Shown in pieces: positions 7,740-15,968 of a stretch of 57,705 bases of DNA. This stretch comes from Acidobacteriota bacterium (GTDB lineage: Bacteria > Acidobacteriota > Blastocatellia > Pyrinomonadales > Pyrinomonadaceae). Each line of letters begins with the position of its first letter. Position 1 is the stretch's first letter. Where the stretch lies: NCBI GenBank assembly GCA_019242475.1, contig JAFAVK010000064.1:1-57705 (forward strand), given 5' to 3'. The notes below the pieces were generated by a model that saw only the letters and a program-made list of their open reading frames with translations, was not told where the DNA came from and searched no databases. A program made the position numbers and the translations under genes.

Positions 7740-9256
7740 TGTCCCGCCGCCTGTCGCAGGCGCGCGAGCGCCAGTTGGTAGTCGAAGAGCGCCTGGAAGA
7801 AGGCGAGGCGCTGCGCCGCGAGCGTGGTCTGCGCGTCGGTCACTTCCACGACCTGCGCCTCGCCCGCGCGGTAGCGCGCGACCGAAGTGTTCAGGTTAAC
7901 CTCCGCGAGCCTGATCCCTTCGGACGCGAGCCGGATGCGCGTCGAAGCGGAGAGGGCCTGGACGCGCGCCGCGTTGAACTCCTGCGCGAAGCCGCGCTCG
8001 GCCTGCGCGCGCTCGTTCTGCGCGATCTGCAAACGCACCTGCGCCTGCCGCTCGCGGCTCCTGGCCGCGCCCCAGTCGAAGATGGGGATGGAGAGGTTGA
8101 AGGTTGCGGAGCCGCCCGTGTGCTCCTTCAGCCGCGCCGGTTTCAGCGAGTCCGTGTCGAAGCCGCCGTTCAAAGTGTAGGAGAGCTGCGGGCGCCGGTC
8201 GGCGCGCGCGACGAGGACATCCTGCTCGGCGGCGCGCTCCTGCGCCTCGAACTGCGTGAACTCGGGCCGCCGCTTGACCGTCTCGGCCGTGAAGCGCTCG
8301 ACCTCGCCCGGCAAAGGTGCGAGCGTCGAGAGGTCTGCGGCCGCAATCGCGCGCGCCTGCTCGTAGCCGACGAAGACGCGCAGGGCCGCGGCCGCGACCT
8401 CTTCGGCCGAGCGCGCCTGTTCGAGTTCGCCCTCGCGCTGGTTGGTCTGCAACTGCGCGCGCGTGAGGTCTACGGACGCGACCTCGCCGCCGCTTAACAG
8501 GAGCGAAGTTATGTTCTCGAACTCACGCGCGGCGGCGAGGTTCTGCTCGGCGGCGCGGCGCTCGGCCGCGGCGAGCGCGAGCCCGTAGTAAGCCTCCGTA
8601 CTCGCCTGCCGGAGCGCGCGCCGCGCGACCTCCGTGCCGGCGCGCGCGGCGTCGAGCAGCGCCTGGCTGCGCGCGAGCGCGGCACGCAGGCGGCCGGAGA
8701 GGTCGATGTCGCCCGCGACGCTCACGAGCGCCTGGTACTCGCTGATGGCGTTGTTGGCGATGTAGCTCTGCACGCGCGGCTCGCCGCGCGCGAGGCCCAG
8801 CGAGGGCGAGGTGTAGATGTAGTCGAAGGGGGCCGTGACTTTGGGCAGGAAGGCCGCGCGCGCCTGCCGCACGTCCTCTTCCGCGACGCTCTCGTTCAAC
8901 TGCGCCTGCCGCAGTCCCGAGACCTGCGCGTTCGCGAGCCGCAGGACTTCGTCGAGGCCGAGCTGGCCCGGCGAGGTTGACGGAGTCTGACCGGCCTGCG
9001 TGCTCGACGGCGTCGTGCCGGGGGGCGCGGCCGTGACGTTCGGGGCCGTCGGCGGGGGCGACTCCGGCGTCTGCGCGGGCGAAGGCGTCTGTGTTGTCGT
9101 GGGAGTATTCTGCGGGGCCGGCGCCGTCTGTTGACCACGTGCCGAGAGTGCGACGGCGAAGGCCGCCGCCAGCAGCGCGACGGATCGCAGCGCGCGCACG
9201 CCCAGACCGACACGCGCGCCACTCCTCCGAGTCGCTCCCCTCTTCGTCAACAACAA
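7736..9256 (-). CDS. TolC-family outer-membrane efflux protein
   Basis: This is the outer-membrane channel of the tripartite pump. After the signal peptide (ALRSVALLAAAFAVALSARG) comes a Pro/Thr/Gln-rich linker of about 60 residues, then two OEP repeats of long amphipathic helices (LDEVLRLANAQVSGLRQAQL begins the first). The open frame extends to a GTG at 9346, but that codon lies inside an intergenic hairpin repeat and has no ribosome site. The TTG at 9256 has GGAG five bases upstream and yields a sensible signal peptide, so it is preferred here. The gene overlaps the adaptor by 4 bases. Confidence 0.88.
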   Translation of the reverse strand: MLLTKRGATRRSGARVGLGVRALRSVALLAAAFAVALSARGQQTAPAPQNTPTTTQTPSPAQTPESPPPTAPNVTAAPPGTTPSSTQAGQTPSTSPGQLGLDEVLRLANAQVSGLRQAQLNESVAEEDVRQARAAFLPKVTAPFDYIYTSPSLGLARGEPRVQSYIANNAISEYQALVSVAGDIDLSGRLRAALARSQALLDAARAGTEVARRALRQASTEAYYGLALAAAERRAAEQNLAAAREFENITSLLLSGGEVASVDLTRAQLQTNQREGELEQARSAEEVAAAALRVFVGYEQARAIAAADLSTLAPLPGEVERFTAETVKRRPEFTQFEAQERAAEQDVLVARADRRPQLSYTLNGGFDTDSLKPARLKEHTGGSATFNLSIPIFDWGAARSRERQAQVRLQIAQNERAQAERGFAQEFNAARVQALSASTRIRLASEGIRLAEVNLNTSVARYRAGEAQVVEVTDAQTTLAAQRLAFFQALFDYQLALARLRQAAGQ

Positions 9257-9336
9257 CTGTGCTCCGGCTTTTAGTCTTGACCCTGGTTTAAGCCAAGACT
9301 CTACAATTTGCAAGATGACAGGAGGATTACTGAGCC

Positions 9337-9430
9337 GATTAACCACAGGGACACGGCCTTAAGAATTTCAAATTTGAAATTTGAAATTTGAAATTGTTTT
9401 AGCCGTGTCCCTGTGCCTCTGTGGTTAATC
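9337..9430. repeat. CACAG-type intergenic hairpin A with AT-rich core
   Basis: Outer arms GATTAACCACAG (9337-9348) and CTGTGGTTAATC (9419-9430) are complementary, and CACAGGGACACGGC (9344-9357) pairs with GCCGTGTCCCTGTG (9402-9415). The core is four AATTT/CAAATTT-type units that form a second inverted repeat. It overlaps the stop codon of the histidine kinase gene and lies before tolC, so it may act as a terminator or as mRNA-processing structure. Related hairpins are at 15897-15946 and 38637-38678. Confidence 0.65.
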
Positions 9431-10873
9431 CTTAAGCGTGGAAGGCAGTGAGACGAGGAAGGTGCTGCCGCCCTCGCCCGTGCGTTCGAGCGTGACGCGC
9501 CCGCCGTGCGCCTCTGCGATCCAGGAGGCGATGGAGAGCCCGAGCCCCGCGCCGCCCCCGGCGCCGCCGTTACGCGAGCGCGCCTTGTCCGCGCGGTAGA
9601 AGCGCTCGAAGATGTGCGGCCGCGCCTCCTCGGGGACGCCGACGCCCGTGTCGTTTATCCGAATGATATAAGCCGCGCCCTCGCGCGCAAGCTCGACGCG
9701 CACCTCGCCGCCCGAGGGCGTGTACTTGATGGCGTTGTCGAGCAGGTTGAGGAGCATGCGCCGCACGAGCCCTTCGTCGCCGCGCATCGGCATCTCGCCG
9801 CCGGCGTCTTCGTGTCTGAGGGCGACGCCGCGCCGCGCGGCGAGCGAGCGGACGGCGCGCACGCACTCGGCCGTCGTCTCGTCGAGGTAGAAGGAGGCGG
9901 GGTCGAGGCCGTACTGCCCCGCGTCCGCGCGCGCGAGCGTGAAGAGGTCTTCGACGATGCGCGTCAGCCGCCTCCCCTCCTCGTGCAAGATGGCGAGCGA
10001 CTCGCGGTACTCTTCGGGGCTGCGCGACTCCTGCGAGAGCGCCACCTCCGACTCGCCGCGCACAATCGCGACGGGCGTGCGCAGCTCGTGCGAGGCGTCG
10101 GCCATGAAGCGGCGCTGCTGTTCGAATGAAACGTCGAGGCGCGCGAGCAGCTCGTTGAACGTGCGCGCGAGGCGGCCCAGCTCGCTCCGCTCGTTGGCGA
10201 CGGGCAGACGCTCGCCCAAACTCTCCGCGTTGATGTGCGCGGCGCGCGCCCCCATCTCGACGACGGGCGCGAGGCTCTTGCGCGCGAGGAAGTAGCCGCC
10301 GAGGCTCGCCAGCAGCAGCGCGACGGGGACGGCGACGTAGAAGGCCCGCCGCACCCTTTCGAGTTCTTCCTCCTGCCCGTGCCGGGACTGCGCGACGGCG
10401 ACGAAGAACGTCTTCCCGTGACTCGACCCGCGCTCGGCGCAGGCGCGGACGCTGCTCCCGCCGAAGCGCAACGTCGAGTAGGCGCGCCCCGGCCCGCGGG
10501 CCGCCTCGACGAGTCCGGCGAGGCTCTGTGCGAGCGGCGCGGCCTCGGGCCACCCATTCCGCCCGCGCCCGCCCGCGGGGGCGGCCGACGCAGCGGCCAC
10601 GCGCCCCCGCTCGTCGAAGATGAACGCCTGCCTGTCCTCGAACTGGAAGGCGCGCGCGACCTCCTGCGCGGCGTTGTCGCCGGTCTGGTCTTCCTCGAAC
10701 TCGGCCGCGAGGTTCAAGGCGAGGAAGCGCGCGTCGTCGGCGAGCGATTGGTCGGTGCCCTCGCGCACGGCGCGCGCGAGGTAGGCGTAGGCGGAGCCGG
10801 CGAAGACGACCAGCACGAGCGCGAGGACGGCCGTGTACCAGAGCGTCAGGCGCGAGCGCATCGAGTCAAACAC
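9425..10873 (-). CDS. Two-component sensor histidine kinase (HAMP, HisKA, HATPase)
   Basis: Domain order is: TM1 (LWYTAVLALVLVVFAGSAYA), a periplasmic sensor region of about 120 residues, TM2 (AVPVALLLASLGGYFLA), HAMP, the dimerisation/phosphoacceptor box DASHELRTPVAIVRGE, the N box NLLDNAIKYTP and the G boxes DTGVGVPEE and GAGLGLSIASWI. The GTG at 10873 (protein VFDSMRSRLTLWYT) overlaps the response-regulator stop by 8 bases and is the preferred start; ATG at 10861 is the alternative. An open frame continues further upstream but is the regulator gene in another frame. It pairs with the OmpR-type regulator just upstream and may control the adjacent efflux operon, which is inference. Confidence 0.92.
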   Translation of the reverse strand: MFDSMRSRLTLWYTAVLALVLVVFAGSAYAYLARAVREGTDQSLADDARFLALNLAAEFEEDQTGDNAAQEVARAFQFEDRQAFIFDERGRVAAASAAPAGGRGRNGWPEAAPLAQSLAGLVEAARGPGRAYSTLRFGGSSVRACAERGSSHGKTFFVAVAQSRHGQEEELERVRRAFYVAVPVALLLASLGGYFLARKSLAPVVEMGARAAHINAESLGERLPVANERSELGRLARTFNELLARLDVSFEQQRRFMADASHELRTPVAIVRGESEVALSQESRSPEEYRESLAILHEEGRRLTRIVEDLFTLARADAGQYGLDPASFYLDETTAECVRAVRSLAARRGVALRHEDAGGEMPMRGDEGLVRRMLLNLLDNAIKYTPSGGEVRVELAREGAAYIIRINDTGVGVPEEARPHIFERFYRADKARSRNGGAGGGAGLGLSIASWIAEAHGGRVTLERTGEGGSTFLVSLPSTLKD

Positions 10874-11582
10874 GGCCGCCCCCCGCCCCTTCTTCGTCGC
10901 CGCGCAAATCTTCCGGGGCCGCGAGCATGTAGCCTTCGCCGCGCCGCGTGTGGATGAGCGGCACCGCGAAGCCGTCGTCAACCTTCCGGCGCAGGCGGTT
11001 GATGTTCACGTCGATGAGGTTCGAGAGCGGGTCGAAGTTTTCGTCCCAGACGTGCTCGGCGATCTCGGCGCGCGTGAGCACGCGGCCGCACTCGCGCGCG
11101 AGGTATTCGAGCAGCGCGTACTCCTTCGCGGTCAGCTCGACCCGGCGGCCCGCGCGCGTGACGGCGTGCGCGCGCGTGTCGATCCGGAGGTCGGCGACGG
11201 CGACGAGCGCGGGCCGCACCGCGCGCCCCCGCCGCAGCAGCGCGCGCAGGCGCGCGAGCAGCTCCGCGACCTCGAACGGCTTGGTCAGGTAGTCGTCGGC
11301 GCCGGAGTCGAGGCCGGCGATGCGGTCGGGCACGGCGTCGCGCGCGGTGAGCATGATGACGGGCACGACCGACCCCGCGGCGCGCAGCTCGCGGCAGACC
11401 TCGAAGCCGTCGCGCCCCTCGATCATCACGTCGAGGATGACCGCGTCGTAGTCGTTGACCGACGCTTTGAAGAGCGCGTCGTCGCCGTCGGCCGTCGCGT
11501 CCACCGCGTAGGTCTGCTCGCGCAGCGCCTGCGAGACGAAGCGGGCGATGCGCGGGTCGTCCTCGACGAGAAGTATCCTCAT
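10866..11582 (-). CDS. OmpR/PhoB-family response regulator
   Basis: The protein has 238 residues. The receiver domain starts MRILLVEDDPRIARFV, with the acidic pair at residues 8-9, the phospho-acceptor Asp in AVILDVMIEG (about 51) and the Lys in YLTKPFEVAELLARL. It is followed by a winged-helix domain (TKEYALLEYLARECGRVLTR, then VWDENFDPLSNLIDVNINRL and RGEGYML). The start is fixed by the canonical receiver beginning at 11582, although the frame is open further upstream. The gene is co-transcribed with the kinase, with which it overlaps. Confidence 0.93.
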   Translation of the reverse strand: MRILLVEDDPRIARFVSQALREQTYAVDATADGDDALFKASVNDYDAVILDVMIEGRDGFEVCRELRAAGSVVPVIMLTARDAVPDRIAGLDSGADDYLTKPFEVAELLARLRALLRRGRAVRPALVAVADLRIDTRAHAVTRAGRRVELTAKEYALLEYLARECGRVLTRAEIAEHVWDENFDPLSNLIDVNINRLRRKVDDGFAVPLIHTRRGEGYMLAAPEDLRGDEEGAGGGRV

Positions 11583-11644
11583 GGCCGTTGCGCGCGGGCG
11601 GCGCGCGACCGGAATCTTAATGCAACGCGGCGGGGCGCGGCGAG

Positions 11645-12580
11645 TCAGAAGCCCCACGCGAGCGCGAGGCCGTATTCGCGCTGCGCGCGGCTGAAGCTCG
11701 GCGCGACGAGGGGCACGAGTTTGGAACGCGCCGACTCTCGTTTCACCTCCGCTCCGTCCTCCGGGCCGGCGTCCGCGGTGTCGAGCGCCGGGTCGTGATG
11801 CGTCTTGTAGACGTAGCGGCCGATGCCGTAGCCGATGGCGCCGCCGACCACCACGTCCGAGAGGAAGTGCTTGCGCGCCGTGTAACGCGACACGCTCACC
11901 GCCGCCGCCAGGCCGTAGGCGGCGACCTGAACCGCGCGATGGTCGTGGTATTCGCTGGCGACGACCGTGGCGAGTGTCCAGGCGCTCGCGGAGTGCCCGG
12001 AGGGGAAAGAGTGGCCGCCGTCGAAGAACTCCGCGTGCGCGTCGTCCACGGGCGGGCGCGGGCGCTGCGAGACGTTCTTGAGCACGCTGTAGACAATCGC
12101 GGTGTTGATTAGCGCCTCGCCGCCGAGCAGCCCCGTCTCGCGCGCGCGCTCGTTCCCCGCGGCGCGCCCCACCAGGTAGAAACCGGCGGCGAGGCCGGCG
12201 GTCGAATAGATGCCCCCCGCCTGGCTGATGTCTCTGCTGACGGAGATGCGTTGGTCGTTGTCGCTCAGTTGCCCGGTATACTGGTCTGTGGCGGCGAGCG
12301 CCAGGGTCGCGGCGCCGAGCGGGGCCAGCCACTTCGCGTCGTCGCGCCCGAGGTGGAACGGCGAAGTCCAGATGGCGCGCTGGTCGCGCAGGATGTCGGC
12401 GAAGAAGCGCCGCTCCCGGCTCGGGGTCGGGGAGGGCGTCGCGGCGGGCGCGGGCTTGTCTTCCTGGCGGTCGGCGGCCGGCTGACTCTGCGCGGCCCCG
12501 GCCGACGCGCCCGCGACGAACGCGGCGCAGAGTGCCGCCACGCGGAACATTCTCTTGAGCGTCCAGACATTCAGAGACAT
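11645..12580 (-). CDS. PAP2-superfamily phosphatase, exported
   Basis: The protein has 311 residues from the ATG at 12580, which follows a strong AAGGAGG ribosome site; the frame stays open upstream but without support. A signal peptide (MFRVAALCAAFVAGASAGAA) is followed by a Pro/Ala linker, then a PAP2 domain with the three motifs KNVSQRPRP, SFPSGHSA and SRYTARKHFLSDV. Its C-terminal region ends with an aromatic, beta-like tail (REYGLALAWGF). Such exported PAP2 proteins often act on lipid or lipid A phosphates; the substrate is unknown. It lies 62 bases upstream of the two-component genes. Confidence 0.9.
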   Translation of the reverse strand: MSLNVWTLKRMFRVAALCAAFVAGASAGAAQSQPAADRQEDKPAPAATPSPTPSRERRFFADILRDQRAIWTSPFHLGRDDAKWLAPLGAATLALAATDQYTGQLSDNDQRISVSRDISQAGGIYSTAGLAAGFYLVGRAAGNERARETGLLGGEALINTAIVYSVLKNVSQRPRPPVDDAHAEFFDGGHSFPSGHSASAWTLATVVASEYHDHRAVQVAAYGLAAAVSVSRYTARKHFLSDVVVGGAIGYGIGRYVYKTHHDPALDTADAGPEDGAEVKRESARSKLVPLVAPSFSRAQREYGLALAWGF

Positions 12581-12672
12581 CTCGTCCTCCTTGCTCGGCG
12601 GCCGATTATATGGGAGAGAAGATGAAGGGAGGATTACACCGCCGGGCCGACGGGGCTTGGCGGCGAGGTGCA

Positions 12673-13689
12673 TCACTTCGATTTAACCCTTCTTAAAACC
12701 TCCTCAATCAAGCCCTCGCGGTTGTCGCTCTGCCAGTATTTAAGAATCTCTGCTTCCGGTAAGTTGCCTGCGCGCCCCAGGAGGAAGAAGGGGGATGACG
12801 CGTGGCCTCGACTTTTCCAGCGCGACATTTCGACGAGCGACGGCAGGGCGCGTTCGCGCAGCTTCGAGAGAATCGCCGGGTCGCGCTTTTCCGTCAGGTG
12901 GAGTAAGGCCATCGAAGACTTGTTGCGGTCAGTCCAGACGATTGAGTTGAGCAGGTCGATGAACGGCTCGACGGGGACTTCGATCCGCCGCTCGGGAGAC
13001 CGCTGCGCGAAGTCGGCGAGAACGGCGAGCGCGCGCAGCGAGCTGTTGCGCACGTCGCCGTCGGGGTCGCTCATCCCGTAGACGAGGTCTTGCACCACGT
13101 CCCGCTTGTTCGCCGTGTAGGCGATGATCTGTGCCGCCAGGGCGCGGTGTCGCGCGTCCGCCGATTCGCGCAGCACGGCCCGGAGCAGTTTGAAATCCTG
13201 CGCGGCGAAGACGATGAACTGCTCCTGTGCGGCGCGAAGCTTGGGGTAGGAGTTCAAGGCGTGTCCCTGTGAATCGTCTTCGCCGGCGTCGCCTTTGAGA
13301 AGCCCTTCCTCCAGAGCATCCCCGAAGGCGTCGCCCGCCCGGAGCATCGTCTCCGGCAGACGAATCGAGCCCTGCGGTGCGGGACGAAATTGCAAAGAGG
13401 GCGCGCCCTTCTCTCTGATGCCGACGTAGAGCAGCGCCTTGCCCGCCTCGCAACAGACGTTCGCGATGGAAGCCTGCCGGACGTTCGGCAAGGCTTCCAG
13501 GCGGCGCTCCGCTTCCTTGTGCGAGGTGGGTACCGGGTCACCTTCTTTGATCTGAAGCGCCTGCCGCGCCTGCCGTTCGGAGAGGCTGTGCAGACCGTAA
13601 AAGTCGATGATTCCAATCGGAGGTTCCTGACCGTACGTCTGGCCGGGCAGCAAGACGGAGAGGGAGACGAGCAGCAGCAGCTTTGTCAT
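12673..13689 (-). CDS. Secreted protein with POTRA-like N-terminus and HEAT-type repeats
   Basis: The protein has 338 residues, with a signal peptide (MTKLLLLVSLSVLLPGQTYG). Residues 25-95 read IIDFYGLHSLSERQARQALQ, then GDPVPTS, LEALPNVRQASI and ALLYVGIRE. This matches the order of a POTRA domain (strand-helix-helix-strand-strand, GL-x(n)-L-x-F-x-V), as in BamA/FtsQ-type proteins. The rest is alpha-helical with HEAT-like pairs (RHRALAAQIIAYTANKRDVV, GDVRNSSLRALAVLADFAQ). No beta-barrel follows. The combination is unusual; both domain calls are by eye. Convergent overlap with neighbours is absent and it is probably monocistronic. Confidence 0.7.
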   Translation of the reverse strand: MTKLLLLVSLSVLLPGQTYGQEPPIGIIDFYGLHSLSERQARQALQIKEGDPVPTSHKEAERRLEALPNVRQASIANVCCEAGKALLYVGIREKGAPSLQFRPAPQGSIRLPETMLRAGDAFGDALEEGLLKGDAGEDDSQGHALNSYPKLRAAQEQFIVFAAQDFKLLRAVLRESADARHRALAAQIIAYTANKRDVVQDLVYGMSDPDGDVRNSSLRALAVLADFAQRSPERRIEVPVEPFIDLLNSIVWTDRNKSSMALLHLTEKRDPAILSKLRERALPSLVEMSRWKSRGHASSPFFLLGRAGNLPEAEILKYWQSDNREGLIEEVLRRVKSK

Positions 13690-13732
13690 AAATGCATTAT
13701 AGCTGCTCGCAGTTGAGTGTAACCAAGAAGGC

Positions 13733-14629
13733 TCAGGCGCTCGGCTGCCATTTAACCCAGTCGCCGGGCCTGACCAGCTCGACGGCCAGTTTGCGGCGCC
13801 GCGCTATCTCCAGGAGGGAGGACTCGGCCTTCGGGTCTTCGACGTAAGAGGCGGGGTCTCTGACTCCGTAGTGGATGGGGATGAGGAGTTTCGCCCCGAG
13901 GACGATGCCGGCGGCGACGGCCTGCTCCGCCGTCATGACCACGGGGAGGTCGCTCGCGGGCTCCTGCGCGCCCTCTTTGATGACGACCCCGTTGATCGGG
14001 AGGAAGGCCGCGTCGAAGGGGCCGTACTGCCGCCCGGTCTTCCACCACTGGCCGTGCCACAGCGTGTCGCCGCCGTGGATGACGCGCCGCCCGCCCGCCG
14101 TGACGACCCACGAGACCTGGTCTTCGCCGAAGCCGTCCACGGCGGGCACGGGCGCCGCGGTGAAGTCGCCAAAGGTCAGCGGCTCGTAGAGGTCGAGCCC
14201 GCGCACGCGGAAACCCCTTGAGGCGACCGTGTCGGCGACCTTCGCGTGGCAGACCACGACGCCGGGCGACTTTTCGAAGACGGCGCTGATCGCCTTCGGG
14301 TCGAAGTGGTCGTTGTGCAGGTGCGTGATGAGGACGGCGCGCGCCTGCGTCTCCACCTCGACGGGGACGATGGGGCCTTTCCAGGCCCCGTTCAAAGTCT
14401 CCGGGCTGACCCAGGGGTCGATGAAGACGGTCGTCTGGCCGGCGACCAGCTTCAGCCCCGCCCACGACAGGCGCTGAATCTTCAACTCGTCGCCGTCCCT
14501 CCGCGGCGCGTGAAAGGAACGAGCCGCGGAGGCCAGGGTCGCGGCCAGCAGAGAGGCGCCGCCGATCTGAAGGAAGCTTCTCCTCCCGAGCTTTTCGGTC
14601 GGGTGAGTGTCGTGCTCGTCGTAGGCCAT
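13733..14629 (-). CDS. Tat-exported MBL-fold metal-dependent hydrolase
   Basis: The protein has 298 residues, starting at the ATG at 14629 (GGGAGTGAT ribosome site); the longer open frame upstream is antisense-frame read-through of the next gene. The N-terminus has a twin-arginine signal (GRRSFLQIGGASLLAATLAS). The metallo-beta-lactamase fold shows the Zn-binding THLHNDHFDP motif, later HGGDTLWH and LLIPIHYG, in the UlaG-like pattern. UlaG relatives hydrolyse lactones or phosphodiesters; the substrate here is unknown. It lies 32 bases downstream of a second MBL gene, so the two are probably one transcript. Confidence 0.88.
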   Translation of the reverse strand: MAYDEHDTHPTEKLGRRSFLQIGGASLLAATLASAARSFHAPRRDGDELKIQRLSWAGLKLVAGQTTVFIDPWVSPETLNGAWKGPIVPVEVETQARAVLITHLHNDHFDPKAISAVFEKSPGVVVCHAKVADTVASRGFRVRGLDLYEPLTFGDFTAAPVPAVDGFGEDQVSWVVTAGGRRVIHGGDTLWHGQWWKTGRQYGPFDAAFLPINGVVIKEGAQEPASDLPVVMTAEQAVAAGIVLGAKLLIPIHYGVRDPASYVEDPKAESSLLEIARRRKLAVELVRPGDWVKWQPSA

Positions 14630-14661
14630 ATCACTCCCGGCACGCCCGTTGGGCGGCCTTC

Positions 14662-15759
14662 TTAAAAGACCTCCTGCGGGCCTTTGCCGGTCTCGACCAG
14701 GTAGGCCGCCGCGGAGAGCCCCGCGCGCGAGACGTAGTCCTGGAAACGGTTCTTGAGGAAAGGGTCGCCGTGGGTGAAGCGCCCCTCGACGCCGGAGTAG
14801 TCCACCTTCGCGACGGCCGCCTCTTGAGAAAGCCCCTGAGCGACGAGCGTCTTCATCTGCGCCGACACGCTCTGGATGGTGTCGATCAGCAGATCGACGT
14901 ACTGCGTATCGGACTCCACGGGGCCGTGGCCCGGGACGAGCGTTTTGAAGCCAAGGGCCTTGATGCGGTTGAGCACGCCGACGTACTCGTTCGTGTAGGG
15001 GCTCGGCATGAGCGGGACGGGGCCGGTCACCACGTCGCCGGTCGCGACGATCTTCTCCTGCGGGAGCCACATGACGAGGTCGCCCGCGGTGTGTGCGTTG
15101 CCGAGGTGGAGGAACTGAATCTCCCTGCCGCCCGCGTAGAGGGTCAGGTGGTCTTCGAACGTCGCGTCGGGGACGACGTAGGCCGTGCGGTTGTTCTCTT
15201 TGTCGAGCTGGTCGGTGATGGAGAGACCTTTTTGGAGCCAGTCCTGCTCCTCCTTGATGAGGGGCCGGCCGCTCATGTCCTGGTTATTGCCGAGGGCGGC
15301 GGCGACGTTCTTGCGGATGTTCGGCACCATGCTGACGCGCCGCTTGAGCCACCTGTCCTGCGTCTCGACGATGAAGTCGCGCGAGTGCGGGTGGGCGAAA
15401 ACCTGGGCCTGGGGGAAGGCGGCTTTGATGGCCTGGAGGCCGCGCATGTGGTCGCCGTGCCAATGGCTGATAACGACGTGTGTGACGGGCTTGTCGGTGA
15501 CCGAGCGCACCTTGGCGACGATGGCTTCGCCCATGCCGGGGCTGCCGCCGGCGTCGAAGAGGACGACGCCGCGCTCGGTCACGACGAAGACCGAGTTCCC
15601 CTCCTGCGGCAGCTCGAAGGGGTCTTGCCGGATGGCCGCCCAGACGCCCGGCGCGAGTTGCTGCCAGGAGTATTCAAAGGGGTTCGCGCTCACGTCGCCC
15701 GCCGGACAGAGCAGGACGACGGTCAGCGCGCTCAGGACAAATCCGAGTAACTTCTTCAT
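14662..15759 (-). CDS. Secreted MBL-fold metallo-hydrolase
   Basis: The protein has 365 residues from ATG 15759 (a GTG three codons earlier is possible). Signal peptide KKLLGFVLSALTVVLLCPAG. Zn ligands are clear: SHWHGDHMRGL (HxHxDH), AHTAGDLVMWLP, ATGDVV and VPGHGPV. This is the B-type fold seen in class B lactamase-like and quinoprotein-relay hydrolases. It is periplasmic or secreted. A beta-lactamase activity cannot be claimed from motifs alone. It is the first gene of the two-gene MBL unit and lies downstream of a strong 21-bp hairpin. Confidence 0.88.
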   Translation of the reverse strand: MKKLLGFVLSALTVVLLCPAGDVSANPFEYSWQQLAPGVWAAIRQDPFELPQEGNSVFVVTERGVVLFDAGGSPGMGEAIVAKVRSVTDKPVTHVVISHWHGDHMRGLQAIKAAFPQAQVFAHPHSRDFIVETQDRWLKRRVSMVPNIRKNVAAALGNNQDMSGRPLIKEEQDWLQKGLSITDQLDKENNRTAYVVPDATFEDHLTLYAGGREIQFLHLGNAHTAGDLVMWLPQEKIVATGDVVTGPVPLMPSPYTNEYVGVLNRIKALGFKTLVPGHGPVESDTQYVDLLIDTIQSVSAQMKTLVAQGLSQEAAVAKVDYSGVEGRFTHGDPFLKNRFQDYVSRAGLSAAAYLVETGKGPQEVF

Positions 15760-15896
15760 GGGTGCCACTCACTTTCATTTTGAAGGAGGTTCATCTCTTC
15801 CCGTGGGCATGGCCTCTTCGCCCATCCTGGCACCGGCGGCCCCGAATCACATCGGGGACAGATGAATTTCTCTCAAAATTTCTCAGAGCCGCGCAC

Positions 15897-15946
15897 ACAA
15901 AGAGGCACAGCTTGAAGAACCATAACTTCAAGCTGTGCCTCTTTGT
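15897..15946. repeat. CACAG-type intergenic hairpin B (21-bp perfect stem)
   Basis: The arms 15897-15917 and 15926-15946 are perfectly complementary over 21 bp around an 8-base loop (AACCATAA). The core is GAGGCACAGCTTGAAG. The flank continues CTGCGGTTAG, matching the outer part of hairpin A. It sits just after the stop codon of the winged-helix/TPR gene and before the MBL genes, a terminator-like position, but without a strong T-run. Confidence 0.7.
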
Positions 15947-15968
15947 CTCTGCGGTTAGTTGTCGGAAC

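Noticed and set aside
10866..12332. 488-residue version of the response regulator
   Set aside because: The first 250 residues are the PAP2 gene read in another frame; the receiver begins canonically at 11582.
13733..15070. 445-residue version of the MBL protein
   Set aside because: The first 147 residues are the neighbouring MBL gene in another frame; the Tat signal and ribosome site fix the start at 14629.
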